From: an uncultured Aeromonas sp.
Lineage (GTDB): Bacteria > Pseudomonadota > Gammaproteobacteria > Enterobacterales > Aeromonadaceae
Direction: 5' to 3'
Assembly (NCBI GenBank): GCA_945957575.1
Contig: CAMFLW010000002.1
Coordinates: 35,442-99,441, forward strand
DNA length: 64,000 nucleotides
Below the pieces are notes generated by a model. The model ran no database searches, was not told the origin of the DNA, and saw only the letters and a program-made list of their open reading frames with translations. Positions 35,888 through 44,305 of this stretch are shown in pieces. Made by a program: the position numbers and the translations under genes. Positions within the stretch are counted from its first letter, which is position 1. Each line of letters opens with the position of its first letter.

Positions 35888-38026
35888 TTATCGCTGGCCC
35901 TGATAGAAGCGCGCCTTGTCGGCATACATGGCGTCGTCCGCCACCCGACTCAGCTCCGCCAGCGGGGTCTGGTCGCTGCTGCTCCAGCCAATGGCAAAAC
36001 GCAGCGGGAAGCTGTGTTCCCCATGCTGCACGGTTGCGCTCTGTTGGCTGGCCACCAGTCTGCTGGCCAGCTGCTGGCAGGCAAGGTGATCGGCTTCTGC
36101 CAGCAGGACGAATTCGTCTCCCCCCATTCTGAATATGCGCTCATTTTGTCGGCAGAGAGTGCGCAGCTGGCGAGCCATCTGGATCAGCAGGGCGTCGCCC
36201 GCCTCGTGCCCATACTGGTCGTTGGTACGCTTGAGGCCGTTAAGATCGAGCATAAAGAGGGCTAGGTGACGTTCGGGATGGCGTGCCAGCACCGCCTGAT
36301 AGTGATGGAACGTCTCTTCGAACGCCTGCCGGTTAGGCAGCCCGGTGAGATTGTCGGTGCGGGCGACCCGTGCCAGTTCATTGGTAAAGAGGCGCCCTTC
36401 GATGCCCATCGCCAGCTGCTTGGCAAACAGCCGCAAGATGGCTCTGTCTTCGGATTCCAACCCTGCGGCGCTCACCGTCAGATAGCCAAACAGCACACCG
36501 CTCTGGCTGCCGGGCAGGGTCATGATCTTCCAGAGCTCGTTATCCCACTGGCATTCTGAGTGTCTGACCTCTTCATCCATCAGCTGGGTCAGTTTCTCCT
36601 GCAGGGCATCCCGCAAAGAGGCATCGACCCCCTGGGTCAGGGAGTAGTGGGGCTGGCCATCGCGGCGGATCACCAGCCCCCAGCGGTGGCCGGGATAGAG
36701 TTGAGAGAGTTGTAGCAGGGCGGAGCTGGCCAGCTCGGCAATATCGATATCCAGCTGTTGGTGCAGGCCGAACTGCAGCCAAGATTGCAGGATATGGCGG
36801 CTGCGCTCCTCCCGGCTCAGGGCCGAGCGCAGGGCGGTCGTTTGTGAGGCCACCTCTTGCTCCAGCTCATCGTTGAAACCAAGCAGCCGCTGGTTGAAGG
36901 CCTCCTTCTCGCTATTGGCCTGTTGCAGCTGTTGGTTCTGCTGGTAGAGCGCCCGCACTTGGGCCGAGATGGTGTAGGCCATCTCCTGCAGCAGCTGGCG
37001 CACCTCGTCGTACTCCATAAAGCGCAGCGGCGCCTGCCGTTGTTGGTAGTTGCCCTTGCCATAGCTGCGCACCAGCGCGGCCAGTGAACGCAGCGGTCGG
37101 GTGAGCCATCGGGTGAGCCAGACACAGCTGATGGCCACCAGCAGTAACATGATGGCGATGCTGACGGTCAGCAACTGTTGGGATTTGTTGAGCTCGCTGA
37201 CCCTGTCATCGCTGTAGCTGTAGAGGGTGATGGTGGGGGTGATCTCCTGCTCCAGCTGGTGCCAGCCGATGGCCAGCGGTTGCTCCATCTTGTTTGGTTC
37301 CCTTTCGTCCTGGGCGTTGGCGCTCTGGTTAGCCCCTTCATAGAGACGGTGCTCGCCCTGGGAGATCACCAGATATTCGCTCCCCTTGAGATAGGGTTCC
37401 AGCAGCCGGGCCATCTGCCGCCAGGGGAGGATTGCCATCACGAAACCGGAAGGGGTCTGCATCACTCCCGCGCGTTGGTGGTTGCGGTAGATGGGCGCCA
37501 CCAGCGCCAGCCCGCCGCTGCGGTCTTGCGCCATGTCGCCGACCAGCAGGGGGTCATCCACAGGCATCAGCAGATGTTTGCCCTGTTTGGCTTCTCGCGT
37601 CTTGCTCCAGGCCATCAACTGCGGCATCAGCTTGCTCGACTCGAGGTGGGAGGCCTGGCCATTGATGTACTCCACTACCAGCCCCTTGGCATCGATGAGG
37701 TAGGCCGAGGTCAGCAGGCTGTTGGATTTGACAAAGGTGGCCAGTGCCAGCCGGGCATGGCTGGAAAAGAGGAAGTTGTCGAGGGCCTGATGGAGTACCC
37801 GATCCTGGCTGAGCTGATTGATCTGGGTACCGATCAGTTCACTGCGAAAGTGGGCCTCGCGGGTCATGCTGGTGAGGGCCCGCTCCAGCTGAGATTGTTC
37901 GCTCTGGGCGATGATCTGGTGCTGACGAGCCAGCAATATGCCACTTACCAGCAGTGCAGGCAGCAGGGCAACGGTAAACAGGATGATGATAAGGGTCGGG
38001 CCGAGCCGAACGGTGCGATGGTTCAT
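35888..38026 (-). CDS. Membrane diguanylate cyclase with periplasmic sensor
   Basis: A 712-residue protein that should make cyclic di-GMP. A first membrane helix (about residues 9-31) and a second (about 285-308) flank a ~250-residue periplasmic double-Cache-like sensor. HAMP (TRPLRSLAALVRSYGKGNYQ), a coiled coil and a GAF-like region (GHRWGLVIRRDGQPHYSL) follow. The C-terminal GGDEF domain contains DNLTGLPNRQAFEE, LFMLDLNGLKRTNDQYGHEA and an intact active-site loop FRMGGDEFVLL (GGDEF at 634-638). The inhibitory site upstream reads RQNE instead of RxxD, so product inhibition may be weak. Its start overlaps the stop of a periplasmic binding protein gene by four bases, so the two probably work as a pair. 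Confidence 0.93.
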   Translation of the reverse strand: MNHRTVRLGPTLIIILFTVALLPALLVSGILLARQHQIIAQSEQSQLERALTSMTREAHFRSELIGTQINQLSQDRVLHQALDNFLFSSHARLALATFVKSNSLLTSAYLIDAKGLVVEYINGQASHLESSKLMPQLMAWSKTREAKQGKHLLMPVDDPLLVGDMAQDRSGGLALVAPIYRNHQRAGVMQTPSGFVMAILPWRQMARLLEPYLKGSEYLVISQGEHRLYEGANQSANAQDEREPNKMEQPLAIGWHQLEQEITPTITLYSYSDDRVSELNKSQQLLTVSIAIMLLLVAISCVWLTRWLTRPLRSLAALVRSYGKGNYQQRQAPLRFMEYDEVRQLLQEMAYTISAQVRALYQQNQQLQQANSEKEAFNQRLLGFNDELEQEVASQTTALRSALSREERSRHILQSWLQFGLHQQLDIDIAELASSALLQLSQLYPGHRWGLVIRRDGQPHYSLTQGVDASLRDALQEKLTQLMDEEVRHSECQWDNELWKIMTLPGSQSGVLFGYLTVSAAGLESEDRAILRLFAKQLAMGIEGRLFTNELARVARTDNLTGLPNRQAFEETFHHYQAVLARHPERHLALFMLDLNGLKRTNDQYGHEAGDALLIQMARQLRTLCRQNERIFRMGGDEFVLLAEADHLACQQLASRLVASQQSATVQHGEHSFPLRFAIGWSSSDQTPLAELSRVADDAMYADKARFYQGQR

Positions 38027-39222
38027 GGGGCTTTGACCTGTCGATACTGCTGATCGGCCAGTTGCTGCATATAGCGGGCGGTGTCGGTGGCGCTTACCCC
38101 CTCCTTGAAGCGCTCAAACCCTTTGTCCATCGCTTGCCAAGCGATGGACATGGCGCTGTCGGAGGGCATGGGTGTGCTGAGCGGGAACTGCTCCAACAGC
38201 ACTTTTTCCCGAGATGTGGGGTTGTGGCTGATGGCGGCAAAGGCCTGTTGATTGACCGGCAGCAGCGCGCCCTGATGATAGATGAACTGCTGGATATCCT
38301 GACGCTGGATAAAGGCCATCAGCGCCTTGATGACGGTCTGCCGCTCCTCATCGTCCATCGCCCAGCGGGAGGCGCCCATCACGTAGGCGCCGCTCATGGA
38401 ATGCATGGGGTGTGTTTGCCAGCGGGGCAACAGGGCGACCCCCAGCTGATCCCCCATGTTCTTCACCAGATCATTGAAAGCCCAGTCCCCGTTGATGAGG
38501 TAGGCACTCTTGCCCTCGTTGAAGCGAGCGAGGGCGGCGTCATAGTCGCAGTCGGGATCGATCCACTGTTCGCTGGCGACGGTGCGGTAGGCCTCCAGCG
38601 CCTGTACCATGGCTGGGGTGTCGAGGGTGATGCGCCCTTCGGTTATCGGCGATCCGCCAAAGGTGAGCAGAAATGCCGCAAAGTAGTACATGTCGTGATA
38701 GGGCCAGCTGACAGGGGAGACCCCTTTGGCCTTGAGGAGCGGAGTGATGGCAGTCAGTTGCTGCCATTGGGTCACCGGAGTCGAGACCAGCGCCTTGTTG
38801 TAAAACAGCATCAGATGGTTGCCCTGCATCATGGGCATACCCCAGCGTTGCCGGTTGAGGGTGACATAACGCAGGGTGCTGGCCATCAGCGCGGGGGAAA
38901 ACCACTCGGCGGGGAGGGGAGCGAGGGCCATCTGGCGATAGAGGCCGATAAAGTCGGACGGGATCAGCATCAGGTCGGGCAGCCCTTTGGCCTGAGCCGC
39001 CAGCAGGAGATCCGCCTTGATCTTGCTCGGTTCAATCTGGATGACCCGCACTCTGTGGTTTCCTTCCTGATTGAAGCGGGCGATCACGTTGTCGATCACG
39101 TACCCGGCCTGCTGGGAGTGCCACAGCACCAGTTCCGGCTCCTGAGCCTGAGCCTGCCCGGGGTGGTTAAATGCGAACAGGCAAAGCAGTAATAGATGAT
39201 AAAAAGAACGTTTTATACTCAT
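38023..39222 (-). CDS. Periplasmic solute-binding protein (family 1) paired with the diguanylate cyclase
   Basis: A 399-residue exported protein with a signal peptide (residues 1-25, cleavage after AQA) and the fold of sugar/oligosaccharide binding proteins. Evidence is ELVLWHSQQAGYVIDNVIAR at the mature N-terminus, PDLMLIPSDFIGLYRQ, a central MPMMQGNHLMLFYNKALVST, and FNEGKSAYLINGDWAFNDLV. No ABC permease or ATPase gene is adjacent. It overlaps the diguanylate cyclase by ATGA, as in systems where a binding protein delivers its ligand signal to a periplasmic sensor (for example NspS-MbaA of Vibrio cholerae). Ligand unknown; the aromatic-rich middle would suit a sugar. Confidence 0.9.
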   Translation of the reverse strand: MSIKRSFYHLLLLCLFAFNHPGQAQAQEPELVLWHSQQAGYVIDNVIARFNQEGNHRVRVIQIEPSKIKADLLLAAQAKGLPDLMLIPSDFIGLYRQMALAPLPAEWFSPALMASTLRYVTLNRQRWGMPMMQGNHLMLFYNKALVSTPVTQWQQLTAITPLLKAKGVSPVSWPYHDMYYFAAFLLTFGGSPITEGRITLDTPAMVQALEAYRTVASEQWIDPDCDYDAALARFNEGKSAYLINGDWAFNDLVKNMGDQLGVALLPRWQTHPMHSMSGAYVMGASRWAMDDEERQTVIKALMAFIQRQDIQQFIYHQGALLPVNQQAFAAISHNPTSREKVLLEQFPLSTPMPSDSAMSIAWQAMDKGFERFKEGVSATDTARYMQQLADQQYRQVKAP

Positions 39223-39434
39223 GTTATCATCACCATTGTTTATTGAATTACAAGGAAAAATTGTAAAAAGCCGAGAGCGTTTTTAGCCCGCATCATCACA
39301 GCTTGCTCTTCGCATGAAAGATTCAAGACTGGCTTCTTGGGCGGATGCCGGAGCTGAGTGCAACACACACACCGGATGGATGTAGGGGGAGTATGATGCG
39401 TTCCAATTACCTCTGTCATCATTTCAATCGGGGG

Positions 39435-39665
39435 GATTGCAGCAAAACGCCCCCTTGTTGCGCAACGACAATCGCGACAGTGAGTGTCTTGCCAGTCTCC
39501 GTAATCCGTGGGCAAGTCCCGCCAGGGAGCGCTGATGTGCAAAATCCAGACAAGAGCATTGATAAACAATCTGTTATCTCGATCTACACGCCCCCATTGA
39601 CCTTTTGGGCCCGGAAGATGCGGTGCGAATAAGCACCATACCAGATCGGATATATTGTGGCGGCG
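39435..39665 (-). pseudogene. IS5-family transposase N-terminal remnant
   Basis: An open stretch without proper start encodes NISDLVWCLFAPHLPGPKGQ, then DNRLFINALVWIL and SAPWRDLPTDYGDWQDTH. This is the N-terminal pattern of IS5/IS427-group transposases (D-N-R-L-F-x-N-A-x-x-W-I-L, G-A-P-W-R-D-L-P). After about residue 70 similarity fades and no catalytic region remains. It is a dead fragment. Confidence 0.75.
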
Positions 39666-39734
39666 CTTGCAGGAGTGGAGATGATGCGAGGTTTTTTACG
39701 TTAACAGAGCTGTTATTGTACCAACTTCATCAGT

Positions 39735-39905
39735 TCAAGACGACTCCGGCCTTCTTGCGCAGTTCCCCACCGACAAGGCGTATATTGCGTTGTAGATAGC
39801 CTGGCAACAGACGTGGGCGTTCTCAAAACCTTGAACCTTAGTGTTACGCAACGGCACTGTAATCTGGTCTGGGGCAACGTGCTGGCGTAACAGGCTGACG
39901 CCTCA
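39735..39905 (-). pseudogene. Probable IS30-family transposase remnant
   Basis: One frame gives LLRQHVAPDQITVPLR and CQAIYNAIYALSVG; the next frame continues GELRKKAG. This fits the IS30 pattern S-P-E-Q-I-x-x-x-L-R ... H-E-T-I-Y-x-x-I-Y ... G-E-L-R-x-x-L with one lost base in a G run near 39767. An in-frame TGA also precedes it. It is short and decayed, so the family call is tentative. Confidence 0.5.
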
Positions 39906-40027
39906 CTCAAACAGCGGGCTACCGGGTAGTCTCTTCCTGGCGGGCTAACCAACAATTGCTGGGATCATGGAGGCATCAATAGGGCACAACAAACATCAAT
40001 ATCGCAGGAAAGTGGCCTTAACTTGTC

Positions 40028-40090
40028 AATGCCCGGTCCTTTATGGTCAGCCTCTTTGCGACTACAGGATCAGATCCTGGAACGGGCATT
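40028..40090. repeat. Nested inverted repeats
   Basis: Outer arms of 8 bases (40028-40035 with 40083-40090) enclose a perfect inner repeat (40065-40071 with 40073-40079). A T-rich stretch follows on the plus strand. It could be an IS end, a decayed terminator or a small structured RNA. Confidence 0.4.
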
Positions 40091-40157
40091 AGTTTGATTT
40101 TTAAGCCGTGTTTTATCCTGAATTCAGGTTCAACAGGTTATGACAAGATACCGCGGT

Positions 40158-41231
40158 TTACCGTGCAGTTCTGCCCTTGAGAGGGTCGGCCAGCTGGCTG
40201 TGGCAGCGGGCCAGCAGCGCATCCGTGGTCTCCCAATCGATGCAGGCATCGGTGATGGAGACACCGTAACGCATCTCGCACTTGGGTTGCTCGCTCGACT
40301 GGTTGCCCTCGAACAGGTTGGATTCGAGCATCACCCCGATGATGGAGCGGTTGCCCTCCTGGATCTGGCGGATGACGTTATCGGCCACTTTGGGCTGCAA
40401 ACGGTGATCCTTGCTGGAGTTGCCGTGGCTGCAATCCACCACAAGGCTCGGCAGCAGGCCCGCTTTTTCCAGCGCCTCTTCCGCCAGCGACACGTTGACC
40501 GAGTCATAGTTGGGATGTTTGCCGCCGCGCAGGATCACGTGGCCATCCGGGTTGCCCTGGGTCTGCAGCAGCGCAACCTGGCCCTGCTGGTTGATCCCCA
40601 TAAAGGCGTGAGGGGAGGAGGCCGCCTGCAGCGCATTGATGGCGGTCCCCAGGTTGCCGTCGGTGCCGTTCTTGAAGCCGACCGGCATGGAGAGGCCGGA
40701 CGCCATCTCCCTGTGGGTCTGGGATTCGGTGGTGCGGGCGCCGATGGCTGACCAGGAGAAGAGCTCGGCCAGGTATTGCGGGCTGATGGGGTCGAGCGCT
40801 TCGGTGGCCAGCGGCAATTCCAGCTCCGCCAGCCAGCAGAGCAGCTCGCGGGCACGATGCAGCCCCAGCTCCACATCGAAAGTGCCATCCAGATTGGGGT
40901 CGTTGATAAAGCCTTTCCAGCCGACCGTGGTGCGCGGCTTCTCAAAGTAGACCCGCATGACAATGTAGAGAGAGTCCTGATAGGCATCATGCAGCGCTTT
41001 GAGTCTGGTTGCGTACTCTTTGGCGGCCTCCATGTCGTGGATGGAGCAGGGACCACAGATCACCAGCAACCGGTGGTCACGGCGGTGGATGATGTCGGCG
41101 ATGGTATTGCGGGCCCCTTGCACGAATGCCAGCGCCTTGTCGGAGATGGGTAACTTCTCCTTGAGCTGGGCAGGCGTGATCATCACTTGTTCGGACTGGA
41201 TATGGATGTTGTTCAGGGGGTCTCTTTGCAT
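40158..41231 (-). CDS. aroF: 3-deoxy-7-phosphoheptulonate synthase, tyrosine-sensitive type
   Basis: A 357-residue class I DAHP synthase that condenses phosphoenolpyruvate and erythrose-4-phosphate at the entry to aromatic biosynthesis. Diagnostic stretches are LLVICGPCSIHD, MRVYFEKPRTTVGWKGFIND, SAIGARTTESQTHREMASGL, GFKNGTDGNLGTAINA and VVDCSHGNSSKDH. The N-terminus MQRDPLNNIHIQSEQVMITP follows E. coli AroF (MQKDALNNVHI) rather than AroG or AroH, suggesting feedback by tyrosine. Two TyrR-type boxes upstream agree with this. tyrA, the usual partner in enterics, is not adjacent; the downstream side holds IS remnants. Confidence 0.93.
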   Translation of the reverse strand: MQRDPLNNIHIQSEQVMITPAQLKEKLPISDKALAFVQGARNTIADIIHRRDHRLLVICGPCSIHDMEAAKEYATRLKALHDAYQDSLYIVMRVYFEKPRTTVGWKGFINDPNLDGTFDVELGLHRARELLCWLAELELPLATEALDPISPQYLAELFSWSAIGARTTESQTHREMASGLSMPVGFKNGTDGNLGTAINALQAASSPHAFMGINQQGQVALLQTQGNPDGHVILRGGKHPNYDSVNVSLAEEALEKAGLLPSLVVDCSHGNSSKDHRLQPKVADNVIRQIQEGNRSIIGVMLESNLFEGNQSSEQPKCEMRYGVSITDACIDWETTDALLARCHSQLADPLKGRTAR

Positions 41232-41268
41232 GATTTCATTCTCTCTACTGTATTAAGCCAAAAGCGGC

Positions 41269-41286
41269 TGTACCTATATATTTACA
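41269..41286. promoter_or_regulatory. TyrR box proximal to aroF
   Basis: The 18-mer has TGTA at one end and TTTACA at the other with correct spacing (consensus TGTAAA-N6-TTTACA). It lies 38-55 bases ahead of the aroF start, where it would overlap promoter elements and repress. Confidence 0.72.
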
Positions 41287-41447
41287 CTGGTACCTGATTT
41301 GTTACGCAGCCGCCCTCACCTTACCAAGGAAAAACAAACAATCAAGTGAAACTAGTGGGTTTACCGCTAAAAAGTCAGATAAAGGAGCTGCTACATAGCG
41401 CGAACAGGAATAATACAGAGGTTTTTTCGGAGGATTAATGGTTTTTG

Positions 41448-41465
41448 TGTAATTTAATGTTTACA
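41448..41465. promoter_or_regulatory. Distal TyrR box upstream of aroF
   Basis: A second 18-mer with TGTAAT and TTTACA ends at the TyrR spacing, 217-234 bases ahead of aroF. Two separated boxes are usual for TyrR-controlled genes, though the wide spacing is not typical. Confidence 0.5.
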
Positions 41466-41574
41466 ATCAGGGGCGTGAAGGCTGCGTTGCCCAGCTGTTA
41501 ACCCACAGTAAATGGTATCTCTGGGAGACTGCAACGCGATGGCAATGATGGTGTGAGGTGGCTATCTGGTCAGC

Positions 41575-41603
41575 CATAGAAAGAGGGAGCCATGATGGCT
41601 CCC
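41575..41603 (-). terminator. Terminator of glgC
   Basis: An 8-base stem (41596-41603 with 41585-41592 on the minus strand) followed by a T-rich TCTTTCT. Confidence 0.75.
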
Positions 41604-41639
41604 TTTGCGGTAGGAAGGGGGATCCCGTCTGGCTGCGGA

Positions 41640-42941
41640 TCAGCGCTTTTGTTTTCCCTGCAGCTCTTTGTTCAGGCGAGTGAGCATCCCCTGGGTGACC
41701 AGCACTATGCCCTGCTCGGAGCGGTGGAAGCGACGTGCATCTTCATCGGCGTTTTCACCGATCACCGTGCCTTCCGGCAGTTTGCACCCCTTGTCGATCA
41801 CCACCCGGCGCAGTCGGCAACCGGCACCAATCTCCACACCCGGGAAGATAACGGCCTGATCCAGGGTGCAGAAGGAGTCGACCCGCACATTGGTAAAGAG
41901 CACCGAACTCAGGATGAAAGAGCCACTGACGATGGTGCCCCCGGCAAACATGGAGTTGATGGTCATGCCGTGCTGGCCGTTTCGGTCCTGCACGAACTTG
42001 GCGGGAGGAGTCATGTTCTGACTGGTCCAGATGGGCCAGTCCTGATCGTAGATATCCAGCTCAGGCGTGACGGAAGCGAGATCCATATTGGCCTCCCAGA
42101 AGGAGTCCACAGTGCCCACATCGCGCCAGTAGGGACGGCGATCCGGACAGCAGCCGACACAGGACATGCCAAACGGGTGAGCGAATGCGGTGCCCTCTTT
42201 CACCACGCGGGGGATCACGTCCATGCCGAAATCGTGATGGGACTGCTCGTTGGCAATGTCCTCTTCCAGCAACTGATAGAGATACTCGGCATCGAAGATA
42301 TAGACGCCCATGGAGGCCAGCGCGGTGTCGGCCTTGCCCGGCATGGCGGGCGGGTTAGCAGGCTTTTCGACGAAGGCATTGATCTTGCGATCATCATCCA
42401 CCGCCATTACCCCGAAGGCGCTTGCTTCACTGCGTGGCACCTCGATGCAGGCAACGGTCACCTTGGCACCCATATTGACGTGGTCGAGCAGCATGGCGGC
42501 GTAATCCATCTTGTAGATGTGATCGCCGGCCAGCACCACCACATATTTGGGTGCGTGATCGCGGATGATATCCAGATTCTGGTAGACCGCATCGGCGGTA
42601 CCCCGGTACCAGTTGACCTCATCCACCCGCTGCTGGGCAGGGAGCAGATCGATAAACTCGTTCATCTGGTAGCGCAGGAAAGACCAGCCCGACTGGAGGT
42701 GGCGCAACAGGCTGTGGGATTTGTACTGAGTCACTACACCGACCCGACGAATGCCGGAGTTGATGCAGTTGGAGAGCACGAAATCGATGATGCGGAATTT
42801 GCCGCCGAAATGAACGGCAGGTTTTGCACGGTTGTCGGTTAACTGTTTGAGGCGACTACCCCGCCCTCCTGCGAGTACCAAAGCCATGGTCTCGTTCAGC
42901 AACTGTCTGGATTTTGCTGTATTGGCAGGTTGTAACAACAT
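41640..42941 (-). CDS. glgC: Glucose-1-phosphate adenylyltransferase
   Basis: A 433-residue enzyme making ADP-glucose for glycogen synthesis, close to the 431 residues of E. coli GlgC. Seen are the nucleotide loop [56 protein letters not shown], the sugar-binding [20 protein letters not shown] and [20 protein letters not shown]-terminal left-handed beta-helix is also present. ATG 42941 fits the E. coli-like N-terminus and follows AAGGGA; an upstream in-frame codon at 43013 gives an extra 24 unconserved residues. glgA and glgB are not adjacent. The leader has GGA motifs (AAAGGAGG and AAGGGAT), which could bind CsrA as for glgC in E. coli. Confidence 0.95.
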   Translation of the reverse strand: MLLQPANTAKSRQLLNETMALVLAGGRGSRLKQLTDNRAKPAVHFGGKFRIIDFVLSNCINSGIRRVGVVTQYKSHSLLRHLQSGWSFLRYQMNEFIDLLPAQQRVDEVNWYRGTADAVYQNLDIIRDHAPKYVVVLAGDHIYKMDYAAMLLDHVNMGAKVTVACIEVPRSEASAFGVMAVDDDRKINAFVEKPANPPAMPGKADTALASMGVYIFDAEYLYQLLEEDIANEQSHHDFGMDVIPRVVKEGTAFAHPFGMSCVGCCPDRRPYWRDVGTVDSFWEANMDLASVTPELDIYDQDWPIWTSQNMTPPAKFVQDRNGQHGMTINSMFAGGTIVSGSFILSSVLFTNVRVDSFCTLDQAVIFPGVEIGAGCRLRRVVIDKGCKLPEGTVIGENADEDARRFHRSEQGIVLVTQGMLTRLNKELQGKQKR

Positions 42942-43050
42942 CTCATATCCCTTTGTAGATAAATCACTACAATGTTGCCTCCTTTGAGCCCTCAAGAAAG
43001 TGCTTTCAGTCACATTTTATGGTTTCTGACGTAATAAAATGACCTTTTTG

Positions 43051-43080
43051 TTATTAAAAATGACGGGTTGATCCGTCATT
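43051..43080 (-). terminator. Terminator-like hairpin upstream of glgC
   Basis: On the minus strand an 8-base stem (43073-43080 with 43059-43066) is followed by TTTTTAATAA. It could stop read-through from secF or act in the glgC leader. Confidence 0.6.
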
Positions 43081-43155
43081 GCTTTCAATATGGTCAGTTG
43101 TTCATTGAAGCGAGCCGAGTACCAAAAGGGGCGGCGAGAGACCGAGAGGAGGGAT

Positions 43156-43187
43156 GGAAAAAGCCCCTGCCAATGGTTGGCAGGGGC
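43156..43187 (-). terminator. Terminator of the secDF unit
   Basis: On the minus strand a perfect 10-base GC-rich stem (43178-43187 with 43163-43172) with a 5-base loop, followed by five T residues. Confidence 0.92.
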
Positions 43188-43230
43188 CCGGTTCGCTGAG
43201 AACCGGTGAGCCGGGCCTGATTAACAAGAT

Positions 43231-44148
43231 TCAGGCTGCGTTGGCCAGTGGCTCCTCGCTCTTTTTCTGATAGGCCTGCGGGGTGAGCCCAAGCAGCTCC
43301 TGCACGGTCGAGGCGACGGTAATGGAGGAGACGGTGCCCACCAGGATCCCGGCAAACAGGGTGAAGGAGAAGCCGTAGAGAGCGTCACCGCCAAACAGCA
43401 ACAGAGCGCCCACGGTAAACAGGGTGGTGCCCGAGGTGATCATGGTGCGACTGAAGGTCGCCTTGATGGCCACATCGGAGCACTCGTGGATGCCCATCTG
43501 GGTACGCGAGCTCAGCAGATCCCGCAACCTGTCCGAGATGACGATGCTGTCGTTGAGGGAGTAGCCGATCACCGCCATCAAACCGGCGATGATGTTCAGA
43601 TCGAATTCGATCTGAAAGAGTGACAGCAGCCCCAGCGCCACGATGGCGTCATGGACCACCGAGAGCAGGATGCCGATGGCCTGACGCCACTCGAAGCGAA
43701 ACGCCAGATAGGCCGACATCGCCAGCGAAGCGACCAGCACCGCCAGCATCCCCTGCTGGAACAGTTCGGCACCCACCTGAGGGCCGACGATGGTGGTGCG
43801 CAGCAACTCGACCGGCATCCCCAGCTGTTGGGTCAGCATGGTTGCGAGATCCGCCGCGGGCCAGGGCAGTTCGTGGGGGGGCAGCTTGATCAGCCACTCG
43901 CCGGGAATACCGGCCGAGCTCAGCTCAACGGCTCCCGCCAGCGGGGAGACCAGCATGGCATTGAGCTCATGGGCCTCTTTCAGGGTCTGGATATGAAACT
44001 CCAGCAGGATCCCGCCGGTAAAATCGAGCCCCAATGTCAGGCCGTTCACCAACAAGATGGCGACGCTGGCCACGGTCAGCAGGATGGAAGCCCACAGGCC
44101 GATATAACGCCAACGGGTCAACCCCATGGCAACGATCATTCTCAACAT
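43231..44148 (-). CDS. secF: Protein translocase subunit SecF (divergent copy)
   Basis: A 305-residue inner-membrane protein, shorter than E. coli SecF (323). It has an N-terminal helix and GLTLGLDFTGGILLEFH (the SecF D-F-T-G-G signature). A short periplasmic P4 domain and five C-terminal RND-like helices follow, with YLAFRFEWRQAIGILLSVVH and VIGYSLNDSIVISDRLRDL. With SecD it uses the proton or sodium gradient to pull secreted proteins through SecYEG. AAGGAG precedes ATG 44148. It lies 157 bases after secD, a gap far larger than in standard secD-secF operons. Confidence 0.92.
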   Translation of the reverse strand: MLRMIVAMGLTRWRYIGLWASILLTVASVAILLVNGLTLGLDFTGGILLEFHIQTLKEAHELNAMLVSPLAGAVELSSAGIPGEWLIKLPPHELPWPAADLATMLTQQLGMPVELLRTTIVGPQVGAELFQQGMLAVLVASLAMSAYLAFRFEWRQAIGILLSVVHDAIVALGLLSLFQIEFDLNIIAGLMAVIGYSLNDSIVISDRLRDLLSSRTQMGIHECSDVAIKATFSRTMITSGTTLFTVGALLLFGGDALYGFSFTLFAGILVGTVSSITVASTVQELLGLTPQAYQKKSEEPLANAA

Positions 44149-44226
44149 AATTCTCTCCTTGGCCAGCCAGCATCAGGCTGTTGGCCCATCACGACGTGCC
44201 GTGACACGCCGGGAAAATAGTGTTCT

Positions 44227-44273
44227 GCTTTGGCCGCTCCGGCCATATCCATGGCCGATGGCGCAGCCAAAGC
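44227..44273. repeat. Hairpin in the secD-secF gap
   Basis: Outer arms of 8 bases (44227-44234 with 44266-44273) enclose a perfect inner stem GGCCAT/ATGGCC (44241-44246 with 44251-44256). There is no T-run, so it may be an RNA processing or pausing site rather than a terminator. Confidence 0.5.
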
Positions 44274-44305
44274 CGCTCATCAGATGGACAACTGTCTCTG
44301 TCCCG

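Larger units (their letters stand above)
39223..40157. other. Gene-free 935-base stretch with insertion-sequence remnants
   Basis: No intact gene is seen. The stretch holds decayed IS5- and IS30-like transposase fragments on the minus strand (39435-39665 and 39735-39905) and a set of nested inverted repeats at 40028-40090. It separates aroF from the sensory pair and has lower GC than its surroundings. Confidence 0.7.
41232..41639. promoter_or_regulatory. Upstream region of aroF and end of glgC unit
   Basis: This 408-base gap carries the two TyrR boxes and, next to glgC, a terminator at 41575-41603. No ORF or other conserved element was found; the middle part (about 41330-41440) is A/T-rich and likely holds the aroF promoter. 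Confidence 0.5.

Noticed and set aside
38062..39192. Plus-strand ORF of 376 codons
   Set aside because: It is antisense to the binding protein gene, which has a signal peptide and clear family motifs.
42942..43013. Longer N-terminus for glgC
   Set aside because: The 24 extra residues do not resemble GlgC, while ATG 42941 has a ribosome site and gives the usual length.
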